DNA of 24,976 nucleotides, from positions 1-24,976 of IMG/VR virus record IMGVR_UViG_3300021071_000003; one strand, written 5' to 3'. Position numbers and translations under genes: made by a program. This document shows positions 13,263 to 21,006 of the stretch, one piece after another. Origin of the DNA: a virus. Under the pieces are notes generated by a model. That model had not been told where the DNA came from, did not search any database, and saw only the letters and a program-made list of their open reading frames with translations. Position 1 is the first letter of the stretch. Each line of letters opens with the position of its first letter.

Positions 13263-13577
13263 ATGGCCGCACCCACTGACATCGGCATCACACTCGTCAC
13301 CGAGGCCACCGCTCAATCGGCGGAGGTTTCGAGCAAAGGCGACGTTAAAATCCTCACCGACAGGAGCGGCAACTATTCGAACGCTGCCGTCCAAGATCCC
13401 ACGTTTGAATTCAGCGTGCGCGGCAAAGGCGCTGCGTGCCCGGTCGCGCTCAAGGCGGCCACGGCCCCAACCGGAGTGAGCGGCAAGGTCATCGTGACCA
13501 CCGTGAAGGAATCCACCAAGAACGACGACTGGGAGGAATGGGAATATTCCGGCCAGGGTTACCCGTCGGCCACCTGA
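13263..13577 (+). CDS. Small tail tube-like protein, paralogue B (104 aa)
   Basis: Starts 5 nt after the stop of its paralogue and shares its size, the GKG turn and the NDD motif before an acidic-aromatic strand (KNDDWEEWEYSG). Earlier strands include EVSSKGDVKIL, matching EVATCKDATG of paralogue A. One member could be the tail tube subunit and the other a tube-associated or decoration protein, or both could co-assemble. Relation by descent is visible in the translations; function is inferred from position. Confidence 0.6.
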   Translation: MAAPTDIGITLVTEATAQSAEVSSKGDVKILTDRSGNYSNAAVQDPTFEFSVRGKGAACPVALKAATAPTGVSGKVIVTTVKESTKNDDWEEWEYSGQGYPSAT

Positions 13578-13603
13578 TCAATTTCACACCAACCGATCCC
13601 ATA

Positions 13604-14098
13604 ATGACAAACGGCCAATCATTCCACTGGATTGCAGAGGAGGCAAAAGCCCAGCAGACGCCCGAGGGCAAACTGCGATTCACCAACAACCCGCTCACGA
13701 GTCCCAACACCCAACTCATCGCCGCCGCGCTGACGAGCGGGTTCAAGCTGGTCGAACCTGGCGGGTTCCGCGACACGGTCGAGCAAACCGAGAACGGCCC
13801 GCTGCGCCGGGTCGAGTGGTTCATCGACGGGGCCACACGCGGCATCTTCAAATCCCCGGACGAGGATATTGAATTTCCCGAATTCCGTCGGCGGTTCGAG
13901 AGCGAAGATTGGTGCCTGGCGAATCCCGACCATCCGATTTCGTTTCTTCGCTGGGCCTTCCGCGCTCACGGCGATCTCCGCGACCGGATCCGCACGCTCA
14001 AACCTGCCGCCCTCGTGCGCCGGGGTAACCGGCAAGTCACGCTCCCGGCAGATCTTCCCGAAGACAAACGCCAGAAACTTCTCTCCTACCTCAAATGA
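13604..14098 (+). CDS. Tail-region protein of unknown function (164 aa)
   Basis: Start set at ATG 13604; the open frame upstream overlaps the tube-like gene and is shadow sequence. The protein is mostly soluble and basic to the end, with FHWIAEEAKAQQ near the N-terminus, a central WFIDGATRGIFKSPDEDIEF strand-turn region, and a helical basic tail (RDRIRTLKPAALVRRGNRQ; PEDKRQKLLSYLK). Its 3' end overlaps the chaperone start (ATGA). It lies where siphophages place the major tail protein or a tail assembly factor. No family recognised. Confidence 0.62.
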   Translation: MTNGQSFHWIAEEAKAQQTPEGKLRFTNNPLTSPNTQLIAAALTSGFKLVEPGGFRDTVEQTENGPLRRVEWFIDGATRGIFKSPDEDIEFPEFRRRFESEDWCLANPDHPISFLRWAFRAHGDLRDRIRTLKPAALVRRGNRQVTLPADLPEDKRQKLLSYLK

Positions 14099-14484
14099 AC
14101 GACGCCACCGATTTCCTCCGTCCAGCCGCCGAACCCGCCGGACTCAAGCTCCGTCCGCTTTCCAGTGGTTCATATGCGATCCTCCACCGCACCGGAAACG
14201 CGTTTGTCGTGCCGCCGGGTAATACTGCGCCCGACCATCTCACGGCAGCCCTCGAATACGCCTACATCCACGGCGCACCGTTGGAAGCGGTCCTGCGGGC
14301 CGCATATTCCGCGCCGGATGTTTTTCATGCCGAGGTGTTCCGGTTCTCACAGGCGATCCCGGTTGCCGACATCCCGGCAATCATCCGCGAGGTCGAGAAC
14401 GGTCTCACCGCTGCCGCCTCGCAGTCCGTGGACGTGATCCCGCGCCCTGGCACGGAAGACAAGGACGCGCCCCCAAACTCCTAG
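14095..14484 (+). CDS. Tail assembly chaperone, unshifted product (lambda gpG-like)
   Basis: Protein of 129 aa, small and mostly helical, upstream of the tape measure. It carries a beta-hairpin at the start (LKLRPLSSGSYAILHRTGN) and a helical C-terminal half (AAYIHGAPLEAVLRAAY-type and DIPAIIREVENGLTAAA). The final codons run through a -1 slippery site and stop at TAG 14482-14484. In lambda the unshifted product G and the shifted fusion GT hold the tape measure protein and recruit tail tube subunits. The call rests on position, size and the frameshift signal rather than sequence similarity. Confidence 0.75.
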   Translation: MNDATDFLRPAAEPAGLKLRPLSSGSYAILHRTGNAFVVPPGNTAPDHLTAALEYAYIHGAPLEAVLRAAYSAPDVFHAEVFRFSQAIPVADIPAIIREVENGLTAAASQSVDVIPRPGTEDKDAPPNS

Positions 14485-14699
14485 CGCCAGCCTGGATCGC
14501 CTCGCGCGTATTCACGCTGGCCGAAAAGACCGGCTGGCCGGAAGCGTTCATTTTGTGGGAACTCCCGCTCTGGCGGGCACTCGCTTACCAGCATTGTGCG
14601 CTCTGGCAATCGGGCGCATGGACGGTCGCTCCATCAGCTCCGGTCGAGGAGCAGATCACGCAGTTGACCGCGCTCCAGATCGAAGACGATGAGCCTTGA
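14095..14699 (+). CDS. Tail assembly chaperone frameshift fusion (lambda gpGT-like)
   Basis: A -1 ribosomal shift on C CCA AAC (14472-14478) would move translation from the CCA-AAC codons into a frame that continues for 73 codons to TGA 14697-14699, giving a 201-aa fusion. The extension starts LLAPAWIASRVFTLAEKTGW and includes aromatic-rich FILWELPLWRALAYQH, unlike random shadow sequence. That frame has no ATG or other good start of its own near its beginning. A GCCAGC/GCTGGC stem (14486-14491 with 14516-14521) starts 7 nt after the slip site. The next gene starts inside the fusion's end at 14689. Confidence 0.75.
14472..14478 (+). promoter_or_regulatory. -1 ribosomal frameshift slippery site
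   Basis: CCCAAAC fits X XXY YYZ in the correct frame (C CCA AAC), 3 nt before the zero-frame stop. A 6-bp hairpin starts 7 nt downstream, the usual spacing for a stimulatory structure. Confidence 0.75.
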
Positions 14700-15384
14700 A
14701 CTCGATAAGACAAAGTTTGATGCCGCCCTGAAGGAGTTCCGGCGCAACGGCAAACGTGCGGCCGAGGTGGTTCTACGGGAGCAGGCGCGGGGCGTGCTGA
14801 GAAAAATCATCGACTGGACACCGCCCGGCGGCAAAAACGCAACGGGGCAAGGAGCCAAGAAGCGGGGCGAGGCGAAGGTGGAGCGAGACATCCTCAAACT
14901 CATGCAGCCCTACGTCCCGCCCAAGGCTCCCGTAAACATTCTTCGGGCGGCAGGCATGTTCGCTGAGGAGGCATCCAACGCATCACCCGCCGCCATCCAC
15001 AAAGCCAACCGATCGCCAACTGGACGGGTGAACCGGAAACTCAACCCGCGAATCAAAATCAAGGCGGCGGATCTCAAACGCTACATCGCCTCCAAAAAGA
15101 AGATGGTTGGATTCCTCGCATCGGGCTGGAAAGCGGCTGCCACGAAACTCGGCGTGCCGGTCCCGGCATGGGTCTCGAGGCATTCCGCTCCCGGTGAGGG
15201 CAAGATCAAATCAAATGCCGTGGCGATTGAGGTTGTCGCCACCAACAAGGTCAAAGGCTCGCCTGCGCTCGACATCGAGCGGAGGGTTCAAAGCGCCATC
15301 GATTCCCAGGCGGCGGCCATGGTGAGGAGACTGGAGAACTTTGCCGTGCGCGAGGCGGCGAGGAAGGCGGGATTCCGCGCCTGA
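14689..15384 (+). CDS. Minor tail or virion protein of unknown function (231 aa, basic)
   Basis: Very basic 231-aa protein starting within the last codons of the chaperone fusion. The N-terminal helix (LDKTKFDAALKEFRRNGKRAAEVVLREQARGVLR) resembles the start of HK97 gp10-type proteins, while the long middle is Lys/Arg-rich (RKLNPRIKIKAADLKRY; ASKKKMVGF). The C-terminal helix ends REAARKAGFRA. It sits between the chaperones and the tape measure, which are normally adjacent, so it may be a tail-assembly partner. Nucleic acid binding is conceivable from the charge but unsupported otherwise. Confidence 0.62.
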   Translation: MSLELDKTKFDAALKEFRRNGKRAAEVVLREQARGVLRKIIDWTPPGGKNATGQGAKKRGEAKVERDILKLMQPYVPPKAPVNILRAAGMFAEEASNASPAAIHKANRSPTGRVNRKLNPRIKIKAADLKRYIASKKKMVGFLASGWKAAATKLGVPVPAWVSRHSAPGEGKIKSNAVAIEVVATNKVKGSPALDIERRVQSAIDSQAAAMVRRLENFAVREAARKAGFRA

Positions 15385-15403
15385 TTGACACGCCCCATCC
15401 GGC
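15385..15403 (+). promoter_or_regulatory. Start-associated element, tape measure gene
   Basis: TTGACA begins 19 nt before GTG 15404 and directly follows the upstream stop. CACGCC (15389-15394) and GGCGTG (15401-15406) pair perfectly over a 6-nt loop, with the start codon as the last three bases of the stem. Confidence 0.65.
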
Positions 15404-17806
15404 GTGGCCGACATCACAGCCAGATTCCGTCTCGATATTTCCGGCATTGATGCCGCGCTCGCCCGTGTAGCTGCTGCAACGATCGCTGTCCAAGGCGCAT
15501 TCGCCGCCGCCAATACTGCGCTTGCCCCATTCGCGAGTGCTTTCTCCGCAATCAAAGAATCCCTCGACCTGGGTGGGCAGCTGACGGATATGAGCGCCCA
15601 GACCGGAATCGCCGTGGGCGATCTTGTCGTGTTGCGACAAGCATTCGCCAACGCGGGCATGGACGCCGAGCAGGTAGGACCGGCAATCAACCGGCTTCAA
15701 AAGGCGCTCGGTGGGATCAACGAGGACGGGGAGCCGACAAACAAGGCGCTTGCCGCACTCGGGATCTCAATGGGTGAACTCCAATCGCTCAACCCCGCCG
15801 AACAATTCTCGCGGGTATCGGCTGCGCTTGCGGCGATTCCCGACACGACCGAGCGGGCGGCAACTGCCATGGGGATCTTCGGACGCAAAGGAGCCGCGTT
15901 GCAGGCGATTTTCCTGGATGGATCGGCAATGGACGTCGCCCGGCAGCAAGTCGGCGGGCTTGCGGACACGATGCAGGCGAACGCATCGAAGTTTGATTCC
16001 ATATCGGACGCACTCGGGGCCGCAAATCTGAAAGGCCAGCAGCTTGCAGCCGGGTTCACTGCGGCCATCGCCCCCGCGCTGGAGGAAATCGGCAACGCTC
16101 TCAACGCGACCGATCTGACCGGCCTTGGCGAATCACTGGGAGAAATCGCAGCGACAGCCATCCGTTTCGGCCAGGCGCTTTCGGGCATGATCCCGCAGAT
16201 CGTCGGGGTGGTGGCGGCAATGGCCCTCTACCGCGCTGGGTTCGACACGAAGGTGGTGAGCGCCATGAGCAACATCGGGCCGGCGGCATCCCGGGCGTTC
16301 GCCCAAGTCCGCGTCGCACTCGCCGCGATGAACTTTTCGAGCGTGGGCGCGGCCGCCCGCACCGCTTTTGCCGGGATAGGCATGGCGGCACGCGGGGCAG
16401 CGTTGGCGATCAAAGGCGCTCTCATTTCCACCGGCATCGGCATCCTGATCGCGGGAATCGCGGCAGCCATCGAGGTGGTCATCGGGAAAATCCAGCAGGC
16501 CAAGGAAGCGACCCGTGCTGCGGGGGCGGCGAGCAGCGACACGCTCAAGGCGGTGACCTCCATCGCGGCAGAAATGAAAACCGTGTCGAGCGAGGCCGAC
16601 AAAGTCGATGTAGGCAAGCGCATCGACCAGGATATCGAATCTGCCAAGGAATCGCTCGCCGGGCTCGCAGACCAGTTCGAAAACCTTTCGCCTGAGCAGC
16701 GAAACGACATCTCCAAAGAATACAACCTGCGCATCCGGCTTCTGGAGCAGATGAAGGCGAGCATGGCCGGGATCACGCCCGAGGTCATGGCGCAACGACA
16801 AGCAGAGAAGGATCGCGCCGCAGCACTGGCGGAAAGCCAGCGGAGGGCGGCGGCACTCAGCGGCGAACTGGGCAAAAACAAAGAGGCGCTCGACAAGAAG
16901 ATCGCCGACGCAGCGTTCAGCGAGCTATCCGCTACCGACCAGAAAGATGCGACTCTTGCGGGGGTGGGGGCGTCCTCCACTGCAAACGTGGACGCCGAGA
17001 TCGCGCTCCTGGCCGCCAAGCGGGAATCCTCCTCGCTCACAAACGATGAGGTCATCCGAATGCAATCGCTCATCGATGCGCGGGAAAAGCTCATCGGGGT
17101 CGAGCGCGACCTCGCCCGCGAACGCGAGCAGGCGGCCAAGAAAGCCGAGGAGGACGCGAAAAAGGAAGCCGAGGCGGCAGCGAAGAGGACCGAGTTCACC
17201 CGCGACGTGAACCGGGAGATTGCGCGGGCGAAGGCGCAATCATCCGGCGACAAGGAAACCGTGAAGCGGCTCGACCACGAGGCGCAGCTCGCCCAGGAAA
17301 CCAAACAGGGGATCTCGGCGGGCTTGGATCCAAAAGAGGCCGCACGGTTGGCAAACGAGAAGGTCGGCGCACTCGACACGGCCGCAGCCGCCCAAAAAGA
17401 CGAGGAAAACCGAAAGACGCTCACCGCCCTCGATCTCGAAACCAGGCTCGCCGAAGCAAAGGCGGCCGGAAACAAAGAGGAGGCCGCACGGATCGAATGG
17501 CTGCAAAAATACAACTCCGAGCTCGCCCGGCTGCGGGACGTGATGCCGGAAGCAGACGCGCAGGCGGCAGCCGCCAGGTTGGCCAACGCACAGTCTGCCG
17601 GTGATCCCCAAGCCGCCCAGGAACGGTCCGGCGCCCTTTATTCCTCCTCGATGGCCAAGATCGGCGCGGGTGGAAATTTCGTTTCAGGAAGCTCGGATCC
17701 GATCCTGACCGAAAACCGTCGGCAGACATCCATCCTCGAGCGGATTGCGCGGTCTGTCTCGCGCCAGGGCAGCCAGAGCACAGAGCTCAACTACACGCTC
17801 GCTTGA
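15404..17806 (+). CDS. Tape measure protein
   Basis: At 800 aa it is the second longest protein here, Ala-rich and helical, in the place of lambda gpH. The N-terminus (ITARFRLDISGIDAALARVAAATIAVQG) and the FSAIKESLDLGGQLTDMSAQTG stretch are typical of tape measure proteins, as is MGIFGRKGAALQAIF at about 151-166. Hydrophobic spans lie near residues 257-279 and 329-361, expected for DNA ejection through the membrane. A long charged coiled coil covers about 440-720. Length sets tail length; at about 0.15 nm per residue the tail would be near 120 nm. GTG start in a start-associated hairpin. Confidence 0.9.
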   Translation: MADITARFRLDISGIDAALARVAAATIAVQGAFAAANTALAPFASAFSAIKESLDLGGQLTDMSAQTGIAVGDLVVLRQAFANAGMDAEQVGPAINRLQKALGGINEDGEPTNKALAALGISMGELQSLNPAEQFSRVSAALAAIPDTTERAATAMGIFGRKGAALQAIFLDGSAMDVARQQVGGLADTMQANASKFDSISDALGAANLKGQQLAAGFTAAIAPALEEIGNALNATDLTGLGESLGEIAATAIRFGQALSGMIPQIVGVVAAMALYRAGFDTKVVSAMSNIGPAASRAFAQVRVALAAMNFSSVGAAARTAFAGIGMAARGAALAIKGALISTGIGILIAGIAAAIEVVIGKIQQAKEATRAAGAASSDTLKAVTSIAAEMKTVSSEADKVDVGKRIDQDIESAKESLAGLADQFENLSPEQRNDISKEYNLRIRLLEQMKASMAGITPEVMAQRQAEKDRAAALAESQRRAAALSGELGKNKEALDKKIADAAFSELSATDQKDATLAGVGASSTANVDAEIALLAAKRESSSLTNDEVIRMQSLIDAREKLIGVERDLAREREQAAKKAEEDAKKEAEAAAKRTEFTRDVNREIARAKAQSSGDKETVKRLDHEAQLAQETKQGISAGLDPKEAARLANEKVGALDTAAAAQKDEENRKTLTALDLETRLAEAKAAGNKEEAARIEWLQKYNSELARLRDVMPEADAQAAAARLANAQSAGDPQAAQERSGALYSSSMAKIGAGGNFVSGSSDPILTENRRQTSILERIARSVSRQGSQSTELNYTLA

Positions 17807-17825
17807 CACGCCCCCTTCATTACCG
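17803..17825 (+). promoter_or_regulatory. Start-associated element, loose copy
   Basis: TTGACACGCC begins 23 nt before ATG 17826, and its TGA is the tape measure stop. The spacing is 3-4 nt longer than in the other copies and no clear stem is visible, so this may be a degenerate copy. Confidence 0.4.
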
Positions 17826-18440
17826 ATGGCCGCCGTTCTCACAAAATCTGAAACCTCCACCGATTCCAAGGGACGCGCCATCACCACGGAAACGTGGGAG
17901 GCGTTCGACGGCGCTCCTTCAGCGCCCTCTGGCGCATCCAACATCAAGCGCACGCATACCGACGGGAAGCACACACTCACGTTCGACAACACCCCGACCG
18001 ACAGCACCGGTGAAGAATACAGCGTCGAGGGCAGCATGTCGCAGGAACCGATCGAGACGCACGAGAAGTTCAAAAACATCAGCGCGGCGGATTGGAAGAA
18101 GTGGAACCTCTGGAAAAACAACACGAAGGACGAGGCCCTTGAGGGGTGGAAACCTGATACCGGAGCGATGGCCGACCTTGCCGCCCTCTATGAGAAAGGG
18201 GTGACCGATTATCTGGTTCCCCGTGCGGTCGTGCGCATCACCCGGATCGAGGGATTTTCTCCCAGACTCTCCAAGCTCGGCAAAATTGACGCTCCTTCCG
18301 GCGCTCCCACGCTCCCGAGCGGGGCGAACTGGATGCTCACCGGCGCGAGCGGGGCGAGGCAGGAAGGCGGGAAGTGGAGCAACACCTACGAATACATGTC
18401 CAGCGGGCCGGCTGGATGGAATTCGGCCATTTACTCATGA
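17826..18440 (+). CDS. Tail protein of unknown function (204 aa)
   Basis: Start at ATG 17826 behind a loose start-associated element. Sequence is hydrophilic, with Ser/Thr-rich N-terminal strands (TKSETSTDSKGRAITTETWEAF), a central acidic-aromatic section (AADWKKWNLWKNNTKDEALEGW), then LVPRAVVRITRIEGF and a Gly/Ala-rich C-terminus (SGANWMLTGASGARQEGG). It lies directly after the tape measure, where distal tail or tail-tip proteins are encoded. The stop overlaps the next start (ATGA). No family recognised. Confidence 0.68.
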   Translation: MAAVLTKSETSTDSKGRAITTETWEAFDGAPSAPSGASNIKRTHTDGKHTLTFDNTPTDSTGEEYSVEGSMSQEPIETHEKFKNISAADWKKWNLWKNNTKDEALEGWKPDTGAMADLAALYEKGVTDYLVPRAVVRITRIEGFSPRLSKLGKIDAPSGAPTLPSGANWMLTGASGARQEGGKWSNTYEYMSSGPAGWNSAIYS

Positions 18441-20110
18441 CGATCCCGACTTTTAAAAAAGGCGACAAGCTCTGGGCCGCAGACCTGCAATCCCTCGCGG
18501 ATGCCGTGCGGGCAAATCGCGTGCTCCCCGGCGCAGGCATCAGGATCACCGGCAGCCCGAACGGAACGACGGTGGCAGCCAACATCCCGCGTGCATCAAA
18601 ATCAGGAACGATGACGCTGCACCAAGTCGATTTCGAGGATCTCATTCCCGACCCGTTCAAGATCATGCAGGAGGTGATGGACGAAATCCTCAACGCGTTC
18701 TACGAGGCGCTGCCAACGGCGGAAGCAATCGCCGGGGTGATCGAGAACCAGCTCCTGAACATGGACGACTACATGCCCACTGCCGAGGCGGTTGCGGCCA
18801 TCATCCAATCACGGATCGAATCGTATCTCATCGGTGGCGGCGGCGCGGAACTCTCGTTTGAGACTCTGTTCGACAGCTTCGCCAACTCGGCTCCGGGCGC
18901 TGAGGAAATCGCCTCAATGCTGATGCCGTATTTCCAGGCTGCGCTCGATGTCATGGAGGGGATCGACGCGCTGGTGCAGGAAAAATATGAAGCCTACGCG
19001 AACGTGGGGACGCTAATCACCGCTCACTTCGCCGGGGCAAACGCCGGAGAGGGAGAGGCCAAACCGAGCCCTCCGAGTCCCGGCGACTACCTGTATTGCG
19101 AAGAGTTTGGGATCCTTTACACGGTGTTCCCGGTTGGCTACGAGTCCGGCATTCCGACGGCGAACCTGGTTTGGAGGGTTCATTTCCAAGTGGGATCAGC
19201 CCCGCAAGGAGGCTCGGCGGACACCCGCGTCTGGTGGTGCGCCCTGACGACATTCCCCGCGCCAGACATCGGGGCAATCTGCCGGATGCTGGGCAGGATC
19301 GGCGAAGACCTCATCAAGAAGTCGGTCGATCTCATTGCCGGCCCGGTGGCGGGACTCACCAAAACATTCGCCCGGTTCATCAAAAACGCTCTCTCGAAGC
19401 TCGATGAAATCCCGGATGCTGTCGGACGGGCGGTGAAGGCTGCGCTTGATCTGATATGGGACGCGATCAACGCCCTCGCTGCCAGCATCCCCGGCCTCAT
19501 CGCCAATGCTCTTCAAACCGTGTGGGACGAGATCAACAGAATGTGGAATAGCCTCACCTACGCGCTGGATAATGTTTCCCTCCTCTGGGCGGAAATTACC
19601 AAGGTTTACGAGGCGATCACATCGCTCCAGGAAAAGATCACGGAGATTCTGGCGGACATCGCGCTGCTAAAAAACCCGACCAACTCGATCACGTATGTCG
19701 GGCATGACGGGCAGATGTATACGGCCCCGTCCGTGGCACTGGGCACCTGCATTGGCGTCACCAAGCAAATGGACATCGACTGGATCGGGATCGATGGCAA
19801 CGGCCATGCGATGAAAGTTCTGATGTGGGACGGCACGTATATGCCGGAGGCCGTGAACTCAGAAACCCTGGAGCTGGTCAACTCGGATGGCGACATCTAC
19901 GAGGTCAACACGGTTGGCACTCCGATCAAGGGAAGCTCGATAAAGATCGACGTGAACTACCTCGATAATAACGGCGAACCCCAAAAGATTGAGGCATTCG
20001 CCATCCAGAGCACAGGCGAAACCGGGCTCATCAAAAAGGAGGACATCGAAATCTGCGTGGACGGATCGGCGCAAACGAAGACGTTCCTCGTCCAGGACGC
20101 ACCGGGGTAA
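18437..20110 (+). CDS. Large tail-tip protein of unknown function (557 aa)
   Basis: Start at ATG 18437, overlapping the previous stop. The N-terminus (MTIPTFKKGDKLWAADLQSL, then VLPGAGIRITGSPNGTTVAAN) resembles proteins found after the tape measure in phages of poorly studied phyla. The middle (about 280-420) is a series of amphipathic helices, for example RMLGRIGEDLIKKSVDLIAG and LIANALQTVWDEINRMWNSL, followed by a coiled coil. The C-terminal 120 residues are beta-rich (GHDGQMYTAP; GNGHAMKVLMWDGTYMPE). Probably a distal tail or tail-tip component that connects tape measure to fibre. Exact homologue unknown. Confidence 0.65.
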   Translation: MTIPTFKKGDKLWAADLQSLADAVRANRVLPGAGIRITGSPNGTTVAANIPRASKSGTMTLHQVDFEDLIPDPFKIMQEVMDEILNAFYEALPTAEAIAGVIENQLLNMDDYMPTAEAVAAIIQSRIESYLIGGGGAELSFETLFDSFANSAPGAEEIASMLMPYFQAALDVMEGIDALVQEKYEAYANVGTLITAHFAGANAGEGEAKPSPPSPGDYLYCEEFGILYTVFPVGYESGIPTANLVWRVHFQVGSAPQGGSADTRVWWCALTTFPAPDIGAICRMLGRIGEDLIKKSVDLIAGPVAGLTKTFARFIKNALSKLDEIPDAVGRAVKAALDLIWDAINALAASIPGLIANALQTVWDEINRMWNSLTYALDNVSLLWAEITKVYEAITSLQEKITEILADIALLKNPTNSITYVGHDGQMYTAPSVALGTCIGVTKQMDIDWIGIDGNGHAMKVLMWDGTYMPEAVNSETLELVNSDGDIYEVNTVGTPIKGSSIKIDVNYLDNNGEPQKIEAFAIQSTGETGLIKKEDIEICVDGSAQTKTFLVQDAPG

Positions 20111-20112
20111 GC

Positions 20113-20571
20113 ATGGCAAAAAAGCTTCTCCAGCCATCAGATGGGGGCAACTGCGGCGGCTGCGTCGCCTGCCTGGACGCCCCATGCGACCTCACGCTTG
20201 TGCATGTGGACATGAACCGGTGCGAGGACGACATCTTTGGCATCTACATCGTGCGTTCCAATGGCTCCGAGCGCTTCATCCGGCAAATCGATCTCGTATC
20301 CACACCAGCCGGTTGCTGCGGATCTGATTATGAAACCGGTGAGGAATGCCCGGAAACCCGCATCGAGGTGCCGATCACCATCGAGGAGGCGGATCTCGAC
20401 GCCTGCTGCAAGTTTACCATCGCGCTCCGGCTCGAAGGCACGAACTGCTGCAACACCTACACGCAATTTTCCATCAACGGCCCCGGCGGCGAGGTTTTCA
20501 GCCAAAGCTTCGGCCAGGAGGGGCTCACCCAGAGTTTCGACATTCGCGACCTCTGCAACCCGGCCCCATGA
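20113..20571 (+). CDS. Cysteine-rich tail-tip candidate (152 aa)
   Basis: A 152-aa protein with 13 cysteines. Near the N-terminus they form CGGCVACLDAPC, and later there are CC pairs at about 68, 98 and 111. Between them are beta strands (LTLVHVDMN; FGIYIVRSNGSERFIRQIDLV; FSINGPGGEVFSQSF). Lambda's tail-tip protein gpL carries an iron-sulfur cluster, so metal or cluster binding at the tail tip is conceivable, but disulfides cannot be excluded. It starts 2 nt after the upstream stop and overlaps the next gene (ATGA), so it is made with its neighbours. No family recognised. Confidence 0.65.
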   Translation: MAKKLLQPSDGGNCGGCVACLDAPCDLTLVHVDMNRCEDDIFGIYIVRSNGSERFIRQIDLVSTPAGCCGSDYETGEECPETRIEVPITIEEADLDACCKFTIALRLEGTNCCNTYTQFSINGPGGEVFSQSFGQEGLTQSFDIRDLCNPAP

Positions 20572-20990
20572 TCCGCTTCACGCTCGACCAACTGCGGGAA
20601 AAGGCGGCAATCCGTCCGCCTGGATACTTCGAGGACGTGCTCGCGGCAGCCTCGGTGGAAGGCGACTCCGTCACGCTCGACCAGGCGGCTTACCAGATCC
20701 TCGCCGGCAAGTATCGTGGAACAAGCGCCGCGCCTCGCCCCCAGGAACCAACCGCCGCCGAACTGGCCGCCAATTTCAGTTCCGCGCTCGCCCGGTGGTC
20801 GTCGGCGGGTTTTCCGGTGGTATCCCGCGAAATCTACGAAGCCCGCGCCACCGTATGCGCCCCGTGCGAGTTCTGGGATGGAGCAGCCCGCCTTGGCCTC
20901 GGAAAATGCCGCCACAAAAAATGCGGGTGCACAAAGATGAAGCGCTGGCTCGCCACGGAAAAATGCCCGCTTGGCAAGTGGGGCGATTGA
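20568..20990 (+). CDS. Tail-region protein with C-terminal cysteine motif (140 aa)
   Basis: Start at ATG 20568, overlapping the stop of the cysteine-rich neighbour. The N-terminal 75 residues are helical (MIRFTLDQLREKAAIRPPG; TLDQAAYQILAGKYRG). The last 45 carry CAPCEFW, then CRHKKCGC, then TEKCPLGKW: a six-cysteine motif common in small phage proteins encoded beside tail-fibre genes. It most likely binds zinc or an iron-sulfur cluster. Two adjacent cysteine-rich genes at the tail tip are unusual. The gene's TGA is part of the start-associated element of the fibre gene. Confidence 0.68.
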   Translation: MIRFTLDQLREKAAIRPPGYFEDVLAAASVEGDSVTLDQAAYQILAGKYRGTSAAPRPQEPTAAELAANFSSALARWSSAGFPVVSREIYEARATVCAPCEFWDGAARLGLGKCRHKKCGCTKMKRWLATEKCPLGKWGD

Positions 20991-21006
20991 CACGGGCTCC
21001 CCGTGC
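20987..21006 (+). promoter_or_regulatory. Start-associated element, fibre gene
   Basis: TTGACA begins 20 nt before ATG 21007. CACGGG (20991-20996) and CCCGTG (21000-21005) form a perfect 6-bp stem with a CTC loop. Best-formed copy in the window. Confidence 0.7.

Noticed and set aside
14664-14688. TTGACC before the gene starting at 14689
   Set aside because: Spacing is 25 nt, there is no hairpin near the start, and it is coding sequence of the frameshift extension.
16228-17586. Reverse open frame of 452 residues opposite the tape measure
   Set aside because: Ser/Ala-rich antisense of a helical Ala/Glu-rich protein, a usual artefact; the forward frame is a convincing tape measure.
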